Shown here: positions 11,336-24,947 of the stretch, piece after piece
Layout: the number at the start of each line of letters is the position of its first letter
How positions within the stretch are numbered: the first letter of the stretch is position 1
NCBI RefSeq assembly: GCF_964340395.1
Contig: NC_135554.1
Span: 28,119,630-28,183,629, forward strand
Reading direction: 5' to 3'
Source of the DNA: Glandiceps talaboti
Lineage: Eukaryota > Hemichordata > Enteropneusta > Spengelidae
DNA: 64,000 bases
Notes under the pieces: model-generated
Seen by the model: only the letters and a program-made list of their open reading frames with translations
What the model was told of the DNA's origin: nothing
Databases searched by the model: none
Made by a program: the position numbers and the translations under genes

Positions 11336-14300
11336 TTCTCTTTGAACGGACCGACCCATTTTAAAGGTATTATGACACATAAATTTTAATAAATAGGGTA
11401 CGTCACTCTAACAGTAATACACCTGACGAAATCGTCTCTATCTCCGTTGTCACCAAATGTTCTGAGTTGTGATACCGAACACTTAAAACTTTACCAGTAC
11501 CAGTATTATTGTAAAAGAGACACGTGCACGGAGCTTGGAAACTAAGTCACGTGGACAAAGTAATGACATGGACAGGATTATTATCCTAACGGACGGGCTG
11601 GAGGGGGGGGGGTAGAGGTGATTTTTATTTCCCCAGAACAGCATATCATATTGATAGGTACAGAATTCAAATTCTTAATAAGCTTTAGAATGGCATATTT
11701 AGTACATTTCAATCACTAAATAGGTTTATTTGTACATCAATTTATCAGTGTATTTTAATAAACTTCAAAAAACGTGATCGTTTTGATTATTTTTGTGTAT
11801 TTTGTGGCCTGTCGTCTTTGTTTCTAAAAACACAATTATTAGAATATGTTATTGACTGCACCATCCCACACCGTTATGATGACAATATGACCAAGGAGGC
11901 GTGGTTTAATTTTTCCCTTTTATATGAGATACTGTGTTTTGTCTATTCATGACTGTTTGTTGTTTCTTTTGTCCACACATACGTGGGATAATGGCCTCCA
12001 GATGATACAAATCATTACTTGGTATTATTTGTATCTACATGTCTACAATGCATTAATTATCACAATCATAAATTGATGTATTATTATCACTAGACCATAG
12101 TGTTTACAATGTGTCTGTTTTTATCACACAAGTGTTTTGGTAGTTTTGAACAAAATGTTTACGTCTATATGAAGGTACATAACGTCATACACTTCATTTG
12201 TGACGACTGGGGGCACATGTATAATAACAAACATGGCATGAGGTCTGGAGCTACTACCAACGTACTCTTAAACTCGGTTGGAATATTAAGAAAAACAAAT
12301 TCAAGCAATTGTGCAGAAAAATAACATGAGGGTTTGAGCAGTACACATTTTTCCAGCGGTGTGTGTTTATTAATCGTCTAATTTTACAATTATCGCAAGT
12401 GGATTACTTAAAATTGCATGCAGTCCCTCAATGACTTTAGTTTTCTACGATACTCCATATGGTGATGGTATACATAGTAGTGGATTCGCAAAATAACAAA
12501 TGTTAGATCCCCTCGTACCGAATGGTTTCTTCCTAGTTGTGCGCAGAGCCATAAGGTGAAGACAACACGCGATGTGTAGTAGACAGTGTATTCGAACGAT
12601 GGCTGTGACGAAATTAAAACCTACGTAATGACTATTTGGTCACAAATCTCTTCACAAATTAATGTAGTACTTTGATAGCGTCAGTAATGGTTTTCAGACA
12701 ATGTTTCGTCAAATATGAAAAGAAAACAGCCTATGAAATATATAACTAACCGGAAGACAACATATTCTGCTATACTGTCCCTCATCAACGCTATGCTTCG
12801 TCTGTTGACCGGAATTAATTGAAATGGATTAGTCCTGTGACGTAGCGCCGTTAGCATAATTGCTAAAGGCTTGTCTTTAGCGGTGTAAACATATTCAATT
12901 CCATTCACACCGGCAACATTTCTACCTACGACTTCGAGCTGACAACAACTCGTCTCTCCCTATCTCTTCAGCGAGAAAAATTCATTTACAATCGTACCAA
13001 ATGACTGTCACCAAGACTGCGACGTCTTCGTCAACAGTAGGTTTTGATTTTTACTTTTATTTCAGAGCTTTCATCTAATCAGTTTATTCATTGTTGACAA
13101 TTTTGAACGAACATGTAATTTCATATTCCATCTACTACTAGTATTTGAGTGTCGTACGATTCACGTATAACTCTTTTTAACTCTTTCCTTTTGCATTTTC
13201 GGCTCCTTGCTAGACGCGATCTTTGTTAACCATACAGTATACAGTATGAATTCGCTCAATTTAGCTTTCAATAAATTAACAATTTATTGCTGAATTAGTT
13301 TGATCGACAAGTAGTGTCAGCTTTTCGACAACGAATGGTCGTGCATTGCTAACAATGAAAATTCTACGCCGTCGGTAATTTTTCTTGAGTAGACGCTGGT
13401 ACGTGTGTCTTTACGAAATCAGTACATACTCTCCGTACATTCTCCACATACGTGCTTATCAAAACCTTGAAAATCATCTTTAGTGTACTGAACACAATCT
13501 TTGGAACTCTTACATCAGCTGCTCAGTACATGCTTGTCTCACAATTCGGCTAAGATTTGTTCAGGTTCATCGATGTGTACGCCAACACATTTCAATAACA
13601 TGCCTACTAATTCATTATCAATAATGGATATTTGAAGATGATGAATAATTTAGAACTTGATCCTCCATTTTATCAAATGAATAATTTTCTTACGATTGTG
13701 TCAAAAATACGATATATCTGATATAACGATCATCCTGATAGCAAACATTTTGTTTTTCTCACGTTAATAGAAATAAAAACTCATTTTACTCGACCTTAGA
13801 AAGAGACGTGCAACATACACAGTAGCTATTATCATGATTATACCGTAAATTATTAGGTACATTTACATAATTACTGAGGTGATCGTCATTCACAAATACA
13901 CTATGATTGATGTTATAATGGTCCGTTGATGACGCACAGAATTTTAATTGCCAACGTTTTGCCCACTTCAAATGTCTTATTTCAAAATGGTACTGATAAA
14001 ATAAAGAGTTGCCATGATAAAAAAACCTACACAATTGGCAATCGCTAACATTCGCTATTTTGACCCATTTTGTTCACTGAAAGAAATTATCTGATAGTAG
14101 ACATACATTTTAATATTGTGTTAATATCTATTATCTCTGTAAAGCCTCTATTTTTAAACATTTCTAACGAGTTCTTATTGATTGATAGTGATTCATTGTA
14201 CTATATGTATAATTGTATATGTTTATGATATTAAACAGAGGAAATACGTCCTAGCTTAAGAAATGAACACAATTGTAGTTCTAAGTTATATCGTTGTAAT

Positions 14301-15239
14301 GGGTATGTGTCAATGTATACATCCTGGTTGACGGCACTTGGTATCTTGGCGACCATGTCGTATTTCCGGGACTGTCAGCTTTCAAAAGATATAGTCAGTG
14401 GAAATGGGGGCTTAGAGTAAGCACGTAGTCTAGTACGAATGGTAAACATTTCTTCAATATTTCCTTGCCGTTTTTAGGTTTTATGACACCACTTGGTAGA
14501 TTTGTGTAATTTGACTGCCTTAATGCATTATGTACATGTGATATGATAAGAACTCGCTACTCTTTCAGGCCACGTGAGTAATGTGTTTTACTGATTGGTA
14601 ATTTCAATATTCGGCAATTTACGTCAAGTGTGATTCCGGTGAGAAAATTCCGGAAAGCTGACTTACACAGAGTTCTACGCAGAATAAAAATTTAAAAAAA
14701 AGAGATTTTTCTATAGTTGGCATACCACATCAATATTTGGTGTACATAAGTCTATTGGAGTCGATTGTGTATCACATTTCTCATGATACTGATACTGGCA
14801 CGAAGGAAATTAATGAGTCAATTTGTGACGTAAAAGCATAATCTAAGCCCTCAAAAATAATCAATATACGACTTGCTCGCTTACAATACCACATCAATAA
14901 CTCTAAAACATGTCAGAGAAAGGAAATCTCATTTCGTGAATAAAATTGCTCCAAATGAAATCAACATCCGTTCAGTTTAATCAGCGTGTATGTTTATTTC
15001 CTTGCTGATGTATGTATCATTCATCGATATCATGCTCAAAATCATGTGGGTTATGAGAATTTCTGAAAAGAAAGTCGTGACGTGCTTCATTTACTGAAGA
15101 ATAGTCATCCATTGAGAAATCAAGTCGATGTACTCTCACAAACGGCACGTAGAGATGATTGTCAGTGTTGACGGATTGGATAACTAGAATCCCAAGGCTA
15201 CCCAGACACACATTGTCATCTTTAATATACTAGCGAAAC
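11336..15239. other. Unannotated AT-rich DNA
   Basis: No gene recognised. Minus-strand frames of 64-82 codons at 12681-12908, 13786-14034 and 15017-15211 have no family signature. The second copy of the 42-bp repeat lies at 11774-11815, and a short G-run near 11604-11611. Confidence 0.5.
11774..11815 (+). repeat. 42-bp exact repeat, copy 2
   Basis: Exact same-strand copy of 9511-9552, about 2.26 kb away. No target duplication or tail is visible around either copy. Confidence 0.9.

Positions 15240-15327
<88 letters not shown>
15240..15327. repeat. (GA)n microsatellite
   Basis: About 88 bp of GA dinucleotides with one GGG interruption. It is a homopurine tract about 1.25 kb upstream of the Di-Ras coding exon. 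Confidence 0.98.
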
Positions 15328-15330
<3 letters not shown>

Positions 15331-16514
15331 TATCATTTTCAATTTACTGTGACATTTCACATAGTTTATAATTTATTGATGCTTATTTAACAAGACATAA
15401 GCCAAAGTCCATTTGTGATGCTTAAAATAGTCGGTGGAATCGACGAAAATGGAAATTATTGATTTTCTCAATCATTTTACCATAGCTCAGTGCGATCAAT
15501 TAATTAACGTTATATCAGGTAATGGTGTGCTCTGATTAACATATGCAAATATTTATCAACCATTTCATAATTCCGTCAGTTAATATTTTATCTAAAATGT
15601 TCAAATATTTGAACGAAATAAGGTTTTAAAATCTGTAAAGATTTCAATCATTAACAACGAAAGTAGAGACAATCCACAGTGTTCTTTGCAATATGATGAG
15701 AGAAGAACTATCAATCATATTGCCATGGTAACGACAACTTCAACTAAATATGAAATCGCAACATATCAACATGAATAGGGATATCGATCTTTTTTTTGCT
15801 TTTAATAAATTCGTGAATATTTTGTAATATGAGGTTATAGGATAGCTATGAGTTGCTATTCTTAGATGCTCTAATAATGACAACTTTTCGTAGCATGTGG
15901 GATTCCCATTCTTACACCGATGTACACTTGAGATATTCCGTCCAAAAAAGGCAGCATTTTGACATCAAAGGATGTAGTATATAAACTGAAACCTCGTTTG
16001 TCTTCTGTTAAGGTCGACAGGGGTCCACTTAACACCTCGGGATAACGGTTCAATGAGGGGGAGGGAATTAAAACAAATGAAAACGGCAACAGTGCGAAAA
16101 ATCTTATCTGACTTACAGCAGTTCTATATAGCTAGTTTGTTTTGCAGAGCTCCGTTTTTAGGTTATAAGCTTTTTGAATGTTGTTTTCAACAGCCCTTTA
16201 ATATTGATGTGGCCAGGGTCCTTGAAATTCAATTTGGATGTCTGAAGGAGTTCGGTCTAGACGTGCTATTTTCCAGTCGTTCTCTCTGTGTGTAAATTGA
16301 TTTCTTCCCAACAAATCGAAAAACCTTGAAAAGAGACACAGAAATTTGGTGTCATAGTTTTTATCGACATTCGAAGCTTGGTAATAATATGTCCATGTAA
16401 AACAAATATGACTTGCAACCTAATACACCTGACATTTCAAATACTTTGGTTTTATTGAATAATGGATAAGAACACCCCTGTTTTTAAGTGTAACGTCGCG
16501 TCGCAGTCATACTA
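15328..16514. other. Region upstream of Di-Ras, probably intronic
   Basis: No coding exon recognised. Since Di-Ras has a clear intron 3' end at 16544, this stretch is probably intron. It contains an RFX X-box-like motif at 15719-15732. Frames at 15871-16089 (-) and 16053-16295 (+) have no known domain. Confidence 0.5.
15719..15732. promoter_or_regulatory. RFX X-box-like motif
   Basis: ATTGCCATGGTAAC is an inverted-repeat X-box of the RFX type (GTNRCC-N0-3-RGYAAC), differing only at the first base. It lies about 860 bp upstream of the Di-Ras start codon. Function not shown. Confidence 0.3.
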
Positions 16515-16544
16515 ACGTTGCCTTATTTTCTATATTTCTTACAG
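16510..16544 (+). promoter_or_regulatory. Intron 3' splice site before Di-Ras exon
   Basis: A branch-point-like ACTAACG at 16510-16516 is followed by a pyrimidine-rich tract and TTACAG, ending with AG at 16543-16544. Protein similarity to Di-Ras starts only at the ATG at 16578, so the intron ends in the 5' untranslated region, 33 bases before the start codon. Confidence 0.75.
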
Positions 16545-16577
16545 TTACCAAAAGATCGAAGTATTCGACTGAGAGTA

Positions 16578-17174
16578 ATGCCGGAACAAAGCAATGACTA
16601 CCGTGTAGTGGTGTTTGGCGCTGGCGGTGTCGGCAAGAGCTCGCTGGTCCTTCGTTTCGTGCGGGGAACCTTTCGTGAGAGCTATATCCCAACGATCGAA
16701 GATACATATCGCCAAGTGATAAGCTGTAACAAGAACGTGTGCACGCTGCAGATCACCGACACGACTGGGTCCCATCAATTCCCCGCAATGCAGAGGCTGT
16801 CAATTTCAAAGGGACATGCATTTATTTTGGTTTATTCCATCACGAGCCGACAGTCGCTTGAAGAGCTTAAACCAATATTCGATGTAATCTGTGAAATTAA
16901 AGGTGATATTGACGGAATTCCAATTATGCTTGTCGGGAATAAATGTGATGATGCTTGTAGGGAGGTTTCAACGAAGGACGGTGTGGAAATTGCTAAGCAG
17001 TGGGGGTGTGCGTTCTTAGAAACTTCGGCAAAAACAAACTACAACGTGAAAGAACTATTCCAGGACTTGTTGCAGCTAGAGAAAAGAAGGACAATGAGTC
17101 TCCAGTTGGAAAGCAAAAAATCAAAATCCCAAAAAAGGCGCGAAAAATTAAAGGGAAAGTGTGTCGTCATGTGA
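16578..17174 (+). CDS. DIRAS2: Di-Ras GTPase (DIRAS2-like), single coding exon
   Basis: 198-residue Ras-family small GTPase, one residue shorter than human DIRAS2 as I recall it. Start chosen at MPEQSNDYR, the conserved Di-Ras N-terminus; an in-frame ATG 20 codons upstream is mostly in the predicted intron. Visible motifs: P-loop GAGGVGKS (14-21), switch [11 protein letters not shown] with Thr39, G3 DTTGS (61-65), NKCD (121-124), ETSAK (148-152), a Lys/Arg-rich tail and a CAAX box CVVM (195-198) for prenylation and membrane attachment. The residue matching catalytic Gln61 of Ras is Ser65; this fits the Di-Ras family, known for weak intrinsic GTP hydrolysis and mostly GTP-bound protein. Family members are neuronal in vertebrates; here a conserved signalling role is inferred only. 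No frameshift or stop. DIRAS1 and DIRAS2 probably split in vertebrates, so the symbol means the co-orthologue. Confidence 0.96.
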   Translation: MPEQSNDYRVVVFGAGGVGKSSLVLRFVRGTFRESYIPTIEDTYRQVISCNKNVCTLQITDTTGSHQFPAMQRLSISKGHAFILVYSITSRQSLEELKPIFDVICEIKGDIDGIPIMLVGNKCDDACREVSTKDGVEIAKQWGCAFLETSAKTNYNVKELFQDLLQLEKRRTMSLQLESKKSKSQKRREKLKGKCVVM

Positions 17175-17206
17175 ACAGTAATTATTCAGAAATAGATTCG
17201 TTTCTT

Positions 17207-17212
17207 AATAAA
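17207..17212 (+). terminator. DIRAS2: Candidate poly(A) signal AATAAA, proximal
   Basis: AATAAA lies 33 bp after the Di-Ras stop codon. It would give a very short 3' UTR. A second AATAAA at 18177-18182 is an alternative distal signal. Usage cannot be decided from sequence. Confidence 0.35.
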
Positions 17213-18554
<1,342 letters not shown>

Positions 18555-18679
18555 AATAATTGACGCTGACGTTTTGGTACAAAGACCTGACGCTGTATTT
18601 ACAAAGTCAGACTCCGAGGGGATTTTTGTTAAGTTCCCTTCAGTCACGTACCTCCTCCGCATACTTATTTTCTTTTTAA

Positions 18680-19070
18680 ACTCTCCTTCAGACTGTAAAC
18701 ATTTTGAATTAGCTACGCTACCATCATCTGTACGAAAAGCACCAAAGGCTCAGAGTGTTCTCAGTGAAAGACCCTTCCCATCCACTTTATGCAGAATTCT
18801 ACGACCGTCGTATTTCAAGGAGTGGTAGATACCGTACTCCAGCAGCTAAAACCAATCGTTTTAAATCGTCTTTCGTCCCATCCGCTATCTCAGTTCTTAA
18901 CAGCAATCACTGTCGTTCTTTTTTGTACCGTGCTGCTGTTTTTAGTATGCTGTGTAAAACACGTTCCGTAATGCTATCTTTGGTATACTTTTATTTTTGT
19001 TTTTCCTGCAAGATCTGTCGTTTTAATTTCCCCTAGTGGGATGAATAAGGTAACTCTGATTCTGATTCCG
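18680..19070 (+). pseudogene. LINE ORF2 C-terminal fragment and 3' tail
   Basis: The frame at 18755-18920 reads PSHPLYAEFYDRR, then SGRYRTPAAKTNRFKSSF, then VPSAISVLN. The order HPLY...SGR.R.P...TNR.K.SF.P.AI..LN matches the C-terminal end of many non-LTR retrotransposon polymerases. It ends near 19070 with GGATGAATAAGG and a short CTGATT repeat, a usual LINE tail of this type. The 5' part is missing, so this is a truncated insertion. The possible N-terminal extension at 18596-18750 is in another frame. Confidence 0.7.
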
Positions 19071-19289
19071 ATGTGTATGTTAACGAAATTTATCAAAGAT
19101 GGAATATATGTATTTTTAAATTATTTTTAAAAACGGATAAGACAAATATTTCTAATTTCATTTAGACGTATTTAAATTTTACCCATCGTGAAATATTTTT
19201 GGTGCCTCATAAAAAGTATTTATCAAGGTTTGAAAAACTATTTCATATACAACTACTGAATTATGTCATTGACAACATTATCGCTCTTT

Positions 19290-19522
19290 GGCCCATCCCA
19301 ACTCCACCAAACCTCACCCTACATTACCCTACCCAACCACCATCCAACCCCAACTCCACCCCACCCCACCCAACCACCACCAAGTCCCACCCAACCACTA
19401 CCCAACCCCAAGTCCCACCCACTCCACATTACCCCACCCAATCATCACCCAACCCCAAGCCCCACCCACTCCACATTATCCCACCCAATCATCACCCAAC
19501 CCCAAGCCCCACTCCACATATA
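19290..19522. repeat. C-rich CCCAACC tract with 47-bp tandem units
   Basis: Degenerate CCCAACC/CCCACC-rich sequence. Its right half contains at least two copies of a 47-bp unit (CCCAACCCCAAGCCCCACCC, then CTCCACATT and CCCAATCATCA). The opposite strand is G-rich. Open frames of Pro/Thr/His are repeat artefacts. Confidence 0.9.
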
Positions 19523-20805
19523 TTAACGCCGCATTAGCTATAACATTAAGTTGGGTCTTTATTGATAAAGAAATAGTGAGTGGAGATATACCAGACTCAC
19601 TTTGGTTACCAAGCTTATTCTGCACATGCCCATCCAACAGTTTGCGCAGCATGCACACAAGTGGCTAGGTAACTGCAACTATCATAAAAATGGCCTTACA
19701 AATGAATAACATACGTCATGGAGAATTGTCTCACTTACTACTTCATTTTTGCCTGGCTTTCAATTTAATATGCAATATACATTTCATAAACCGGGATATT
19801 CTGTTCATTTCAAGTCATCCTGTTTAATAAAGCATTATTTCAGGTAACCCCTGATTTGACATAATTTTTATTTTAAGTTCCAATTTAATTCTCCCATCAT
19901 ACACTCACTTCGATTCCGATGTATGTGAATGCAGATTTGGCACAACATACGAAGGGAACATAATGAAAAAAAAATAGACAATTATATATCACGGGAAACA
20001 TATTTAAGAGGCGGGTGGTAGAAAACTTTAATAAATAATGCACAAATTACTGAAAAATCAAAATCTAAAGACAAAGAAAGTAATAACAATGAACACTTCA
20101 GCATAGGTTTGATGGTATTTCTGTTTCTAATAAAACATTTGTCTTACACTAGCAGATTAGACATCCATAATGATATGACCGTCTAGCAATGAGAATGAGG
20201 TCGGAGCTAAAGTGTAAGAGCCGATCACACAGAGGACGAGTGCCGACAAAAGAATATATCTACAGTCACCCTCTTATTGTACATCAAGCGACTCCATTAA
20301 ATTTGTATGTTTTCTCAAGTTACATAATGGTCGGCGTGGCTTTATCTCAACACACGTGTCGAGACACGTTGCCACAATTATCACTCACAGATCGATCGAG
20401 ATTTCAACTTTTTTTCGTGTTGTTTCTTTTACCAAAATAAGGTAGAGGTAGTTGAAAATTCAATAAAGAATATTTACGTAGGTAACACATTCTTTCTGAA
20501 AAACACGCATATCACATAAAGATTAAAAAAAATCTGATTTGTGATAATTGTAAGGTTATCAAGTTTTACTACTCCTCAAACCCGACAAAAATCAACTTAT
20601 AATACATCACATCTTTTGTTTTATTCTTTTGCAAAAACTAAGACCACATAATGCATGAAATTACATCATAGTTGCCGAAGTCTCTTTGTCTTGTCTCGTG
20701 GTTCAGTCTGACATTTACTGCTAGGTGTTCATACAAACTTTTGGTAGAAATCACAAAATGCCAGAATATATGTAAGTGCATTACACAGTACAATATGTTA
20801 CTCAC
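19523..20805. other. Unannotated AT-rich DNA
   Basis: No gene recognised; an 83-codon plus-strand frame at 20189-20440 has no known domain. Confidence 0.5.
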
Positions 20806-21013
<208 letters not shown>

Positions 21014-21034
21014 GTCTCTCAGCTTGGATGTTCC

Positions 21035-21390
21035 TTAAAGTGGCCATATGGATGAAAATTTGGTATTTATTTTGGATTTTTATTTGATAAAACAGCTTCA
21101 CTATGTTTTTCTACTTGAAAAAATAATGCGAAATAACATATACCAAGTCCATGTTCACATCTCAATAAACGGCAAAATATTAAACAATGTGTAAAATGTT
21201 TGTTATTGTACGTACAATAACAAACTTTTTACACTTTGTGTATCTTTTTGCAATGTTTTGAGTTATGAACATGGACTTAGTATATGTTCTTTCGCATTAT
21301 TTTTTCATGTAGAAAAACATAGTGAAGCTGTTTTATCAAATAAAAATCCAAAATAAATACCAAATTCTCATCCATATGGCCACTTTTTAA
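21035..21390. mobile_element. 356-bp hairpin MITE flanked by TTAA
   Basis: The whole segment is one inverted repeat with about 177-bp arms meeting at a perfect 22-bp palindrome (21201-21222, centre TGTACGTACA). For about 130 bp from the outside the two arms differ at only a few bases. TTAA occurs at both ends (21035-21038 and 21387-21390), outside AGTGGCCATATGGATGA termini. TTAA target duplications are typical of piggyBac and Kolobok elements. It has no coding capacity, so it would depend on a transposase elsewhere. Confidence 0.85.
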
Positions 21391-22595
21391 CTTCTTTTTA
21401 ATACCATATTTCTGAACATTTATGCGCCGAAAGAGCACAAATAGTTGTCTTTGTAGCCTAAAATTGTATTAACGACGAAATAATACACGTACATTAAAGT
21501 ATGAATGTATTACATTCAACAAGTAGTTACCAATTGGGTAGTCAATCTGTACAAAGAGTTTGAACAGGTCAATTCCTTTTGTTCTAACCATTTACAGGTC
21601 AGTCAAAAATGTGCCAATTACTATCTCCTCCACCAAAAATCACTCATATCTGAATGGTTTTTTTTTTACAAAACCCTGTACACTGGTGAGATTTGCTTGA
21701 ATTCAAGATGCTTCACAGAGAGTTGGGGATGAAGTAATGTACGACATTGCAGCTGACCTTCTTTGCAAGATTTCAAAGTGGAACTTATAAGTTACCAAGG
21801 TCCTAATTGTGTAAGTTGATAGTCAGCTATTATAAAACCAGAAATGAGCTCGACTGGACTTTCCTCTAAGCCGAAAAAGTCACTCCACCTCACTGATGGG
21901 TTTACTAAAATTAATGCAATATAGCACACGTGCATAAATGTTTGAAGTAAACTTACAAACTGAAACTGTGTTGTTCGAAATTATTGGCAGCGCTTTCTCC
22001 TAAAACTTGAAAGATGGTCATATACAAGTTGTTTATAACAAATGTAGAAAGTCATCCAGGGACTGTCTATTTATGAAAACCAATAACAATACCTAAATCA
22101 CTGTGCTTGGAGAAACATAATGTCGAGTATCGATTTGAAAGTCGTCGTGTATATGTCTACTTCCAATGTTTTGTGATAACAGCTGACATAGAAAATATGG
22201 GTCAGGGTATATCCTAGTCAGTGTAGCCAGCCGAGTCTAGGGCAATTGAAGTCTGAAATACCATTCTACTTTTGACTATAGCGTACAAGATTATTTTCCA
22301 TTAAGTCAAACTTTATGTTCATTTCGACATCGCTATGTTGAAGACTTGGCTTTGTAACTGTATACAACGATAAAATGTACAGTTGAGATGATCGCTTATC
22401 ACATTTCAACATGCATGAGCTGCAATTACAGCAATCATGTTATACTTGGGGGTGCGATACTATGATAACCAAGCTGTGAAAAAAAGATGAATTATTGTTT
22501 GCACCGATGTATCACTAGTAAAATGACAACAATAAAATAACACAACACGACGATATTGCTTTTATAGTCATTGCGATTGCATTTAGTAGTATGAT
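21391..22595. other. Unannotated AT-rich DNA
   Basis: No gene recognised. A 75-codon plus-strand frame (21505-21732) has no family signature. Confidence 0.5.
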
Positions 22596-22972
22596 GATTG
22601 GATATATTGGCATGGTGATTGAGTATAACGACATGCCGATTGGATATATTGGCATGGTGATTGAGTACAACGACATGCCGATTGGATATATTGGCATGGT
22701 GATTGAGTGTAATGTCATGCAGATTGGATATGTTGCCATGGTGATTGAGTGTAATGACATGCAGATTGGATACATTTGGCACGGTGATTGAGGATAGTGG
22801 TACGGCGATTGGATATATTGGCATGGTGATTGAGTATAGTGGTACGGCGGATGGATATATTGGCATGGTGATTGAGTGAAAGGACATGCTGATTGGATAT
22901 ATTGGCATGGTGATTGAGTATAGTGGTACGGCGGATGGATATATTGGCATGGTGATTGAGTATAGTGGTACG
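22596..22972. repeat. 42-bp minisatellite, about 9 copies
   Basis: About nine 42-bp units, each with GGATATATTGGCATGGTGAT. There are two subtypes, ending in a GACATGC-type or a GTGGTACGGC-type segment; the first dominates the left half and the second alternates in on the right. Forty-two bp equals 14 codons, so the array is open on both strands (plus: MVIEYNDMPIGYIG; minus: SITMPIYPSAVPLY). I regard the 198-codon minus frame as a repeat artefact. Confidence 0.95.
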
Positions 22973-23050
22973 AGTGAGTAGCGAGTGAGTGAGTGAGTGA
23001 GTGAGTGAGTGAGTGAGTGAGTGAGTGAGTGACAGAGAGAGAGAGAGAGA
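22973..23050. repeat. (GAGT)n-(GA)n microsatellite
   Basis: About 58 bp of GAGT units, then GA dinucleotides, directly joined to the 42-bp minisatellite. Confidence 0.97.
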
Positions 23051-23589
23051 TCGTTATGCTCCCAGACTACTAGTTGTTTTTTCAACATTTTATCGTGCGC
23101 TGTAATGAGAGTTTTGCTATAAATGTCAAAAACGTAATTGTTCTATACAAAAATGCGTTCTATTTATCTTGTGCATGAGACACTGAGAAATTACAAATGA
23201 ATTAGTTCAACCGTCTCGTTGTCAGTCATATACATTATATTGTGTTATTCCAATCAGGGATTAGACGGTTCAATCGATCCGTTGCGCTATACAATATGTA
23301 GATCATGTGAACATAAACATATGCAGTATTGTGTAAAATAGCTTGTGTCTGAAATATGACATCCTCACAGATCCCCTCGTTGCACTTCGTTGTTCGCTCA
23401 TAGACAGACATAGACAAACTACATCCAATACTACAAGTCGAATACATGTGCTTTTCATCACGATAAACTTGCTAAGCAAATGATACGACATACCTTATTG
23501 CATTGTACGTCTAGTGTCATCCAACGTCATATTTTGAAATACAGACTGTATTATTACCTCTCTCACAGAGAGATAATCTGATGGTGGTA
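23051..23589. other. Unannotated DNA
   Basis: Nothing recognisable; short frames only. Confidence 0.5.
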
Positions 23590-23594
23590 TGTCT

Positions 23595-23678
<84 letters not shown>

Positions 23679-23712
23679 GATTGTTTGCCTGCCTGCCTGC
23701 CTGTCTGTCTGT
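23590..23712. repeat. (GTCT)n/(GTCC)n microsatellite
   Basis: Tetranucleotide tract with GTCC and GCCT variant units at the two ends. Confidence 0.98.
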
Positions 23713-24947
23713 GTACACGAAATCTCAAAAACTACTTGGCTGATTGTATTTATATTTTAACCATATTTGCTATAAAATCTAACATTTTGCCTCATAACTC
23801 TTGGAGTTTACCAATACCCATATTATTAAAATCATGCTTTCATTCTTGTTCTTGACCTTTGACCTTAATATTTAATCTGTTTAGTCATATCAACATAATA
23901 ACTTACACTTTCAACTGTTCGAAGAAAAGGCAACAGTAATCAAAACCACATTAGACTTTTGATCAGTAATGTGGGTGAGAGTTGCGAGTATTTTCAGCTG
24001 TACAACAATACGTGTGGTCAATAGTTGGTAGAGCTAATGATGACTATTTATGTAGTGTCATAACACAGCAAGAATTGACATTTACAGTTTATTTTGGATA
24101 TCGCTGTTTGAGTCAAAACGTCATCCGTCTGTTCCATCCCACCGCCTAACGATCGCAGTTTGAGTCAAAGCACATTAGATTGTTCTTCACCATTTTTAGA
24201 ATGTTCTTCACCACTTTTTGTTTAAAAAAACACTGACGGTGTGCGTTTTTGATTTTCTTTAGATTATACTTGTATTATTTTTGTTCAATAATTGTCAAGA
24301 ACAATTGAGCCGAATGAAGATTTCATAGATAAGCTAGAAAGAACCACAAACGAGTCTGTGACAGTTGTTAACGGAATCGAACGGACTGCAAGACAGTAAG
24401 AAAGAAAGAAAAAACGGTCCTGACAAAAGGCTCATACATACAACTTTAAGGATCGCATTTATGACAATGTACTAATGCACTTCAAGCTTGATATGAATAT
24501 AAGTTTGGTTATGTTAGGTACTATGATTATATAACGATGCCAGCAATGATGCTTTGAGGGGTTGTATAAAGTATCACGACATGGCATGATGTTTTGTCTA
24601 TTCTTAGCTAAAGCATTTACCATATTCCATTAATATTACACAACTCTAATCCAAATCAATGAACATAGCGAATGCTAGGCAAGGATTTAGCAGACTCGAT
24701 AACCAAGATACACCCCATTTCAGACACTCTTTCAAGAGATGGTACATATGACATATTGTTGACATCTTCCCACGATACTAATAAAACCCAGGTTTAATAT
24801 GAAACATGTAGACAGCCTGGGGTCTATATGGTACTTTCAGTAGAGTAATAAGTTCATTCCATTCAATTAAAAGTAAAGGTACCTGGGGCTGATTCACTCA
24901 CAATCACAAATATACAAACACATACACCCACACAAATACACACACTC
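23713..24947. other. Unannotated AT-rich DNA
   Basis: No gene, RNA or element recognised. Confidence 0.5.

Noticed and set aside
16518-16577. Upstream in-frame ATG extending Di-Ras by 20 residues
   Set aside because: It lies mostly inside the predicted intron before the AG at 16544, and the family N-terminus is MPEQSNDYR.
16545-16778. Minus-strand frames opposite Di-Ras
   Set aside because: Shadows of the conserved plus-strand coding sequence.
19199-19668. Pro/Thr/His-rich frames of 87-126 codons
   Set aside because: They come from the CCCAACC tract, with three overlapping frames open at once.
22492-23088. 198-codon minus-strand frame with 14-residue repeats
   Set aside because: It lies on the 42-bp minisatellite and runs into the GAGT/GA microsatellite; the opposite strand is open too.
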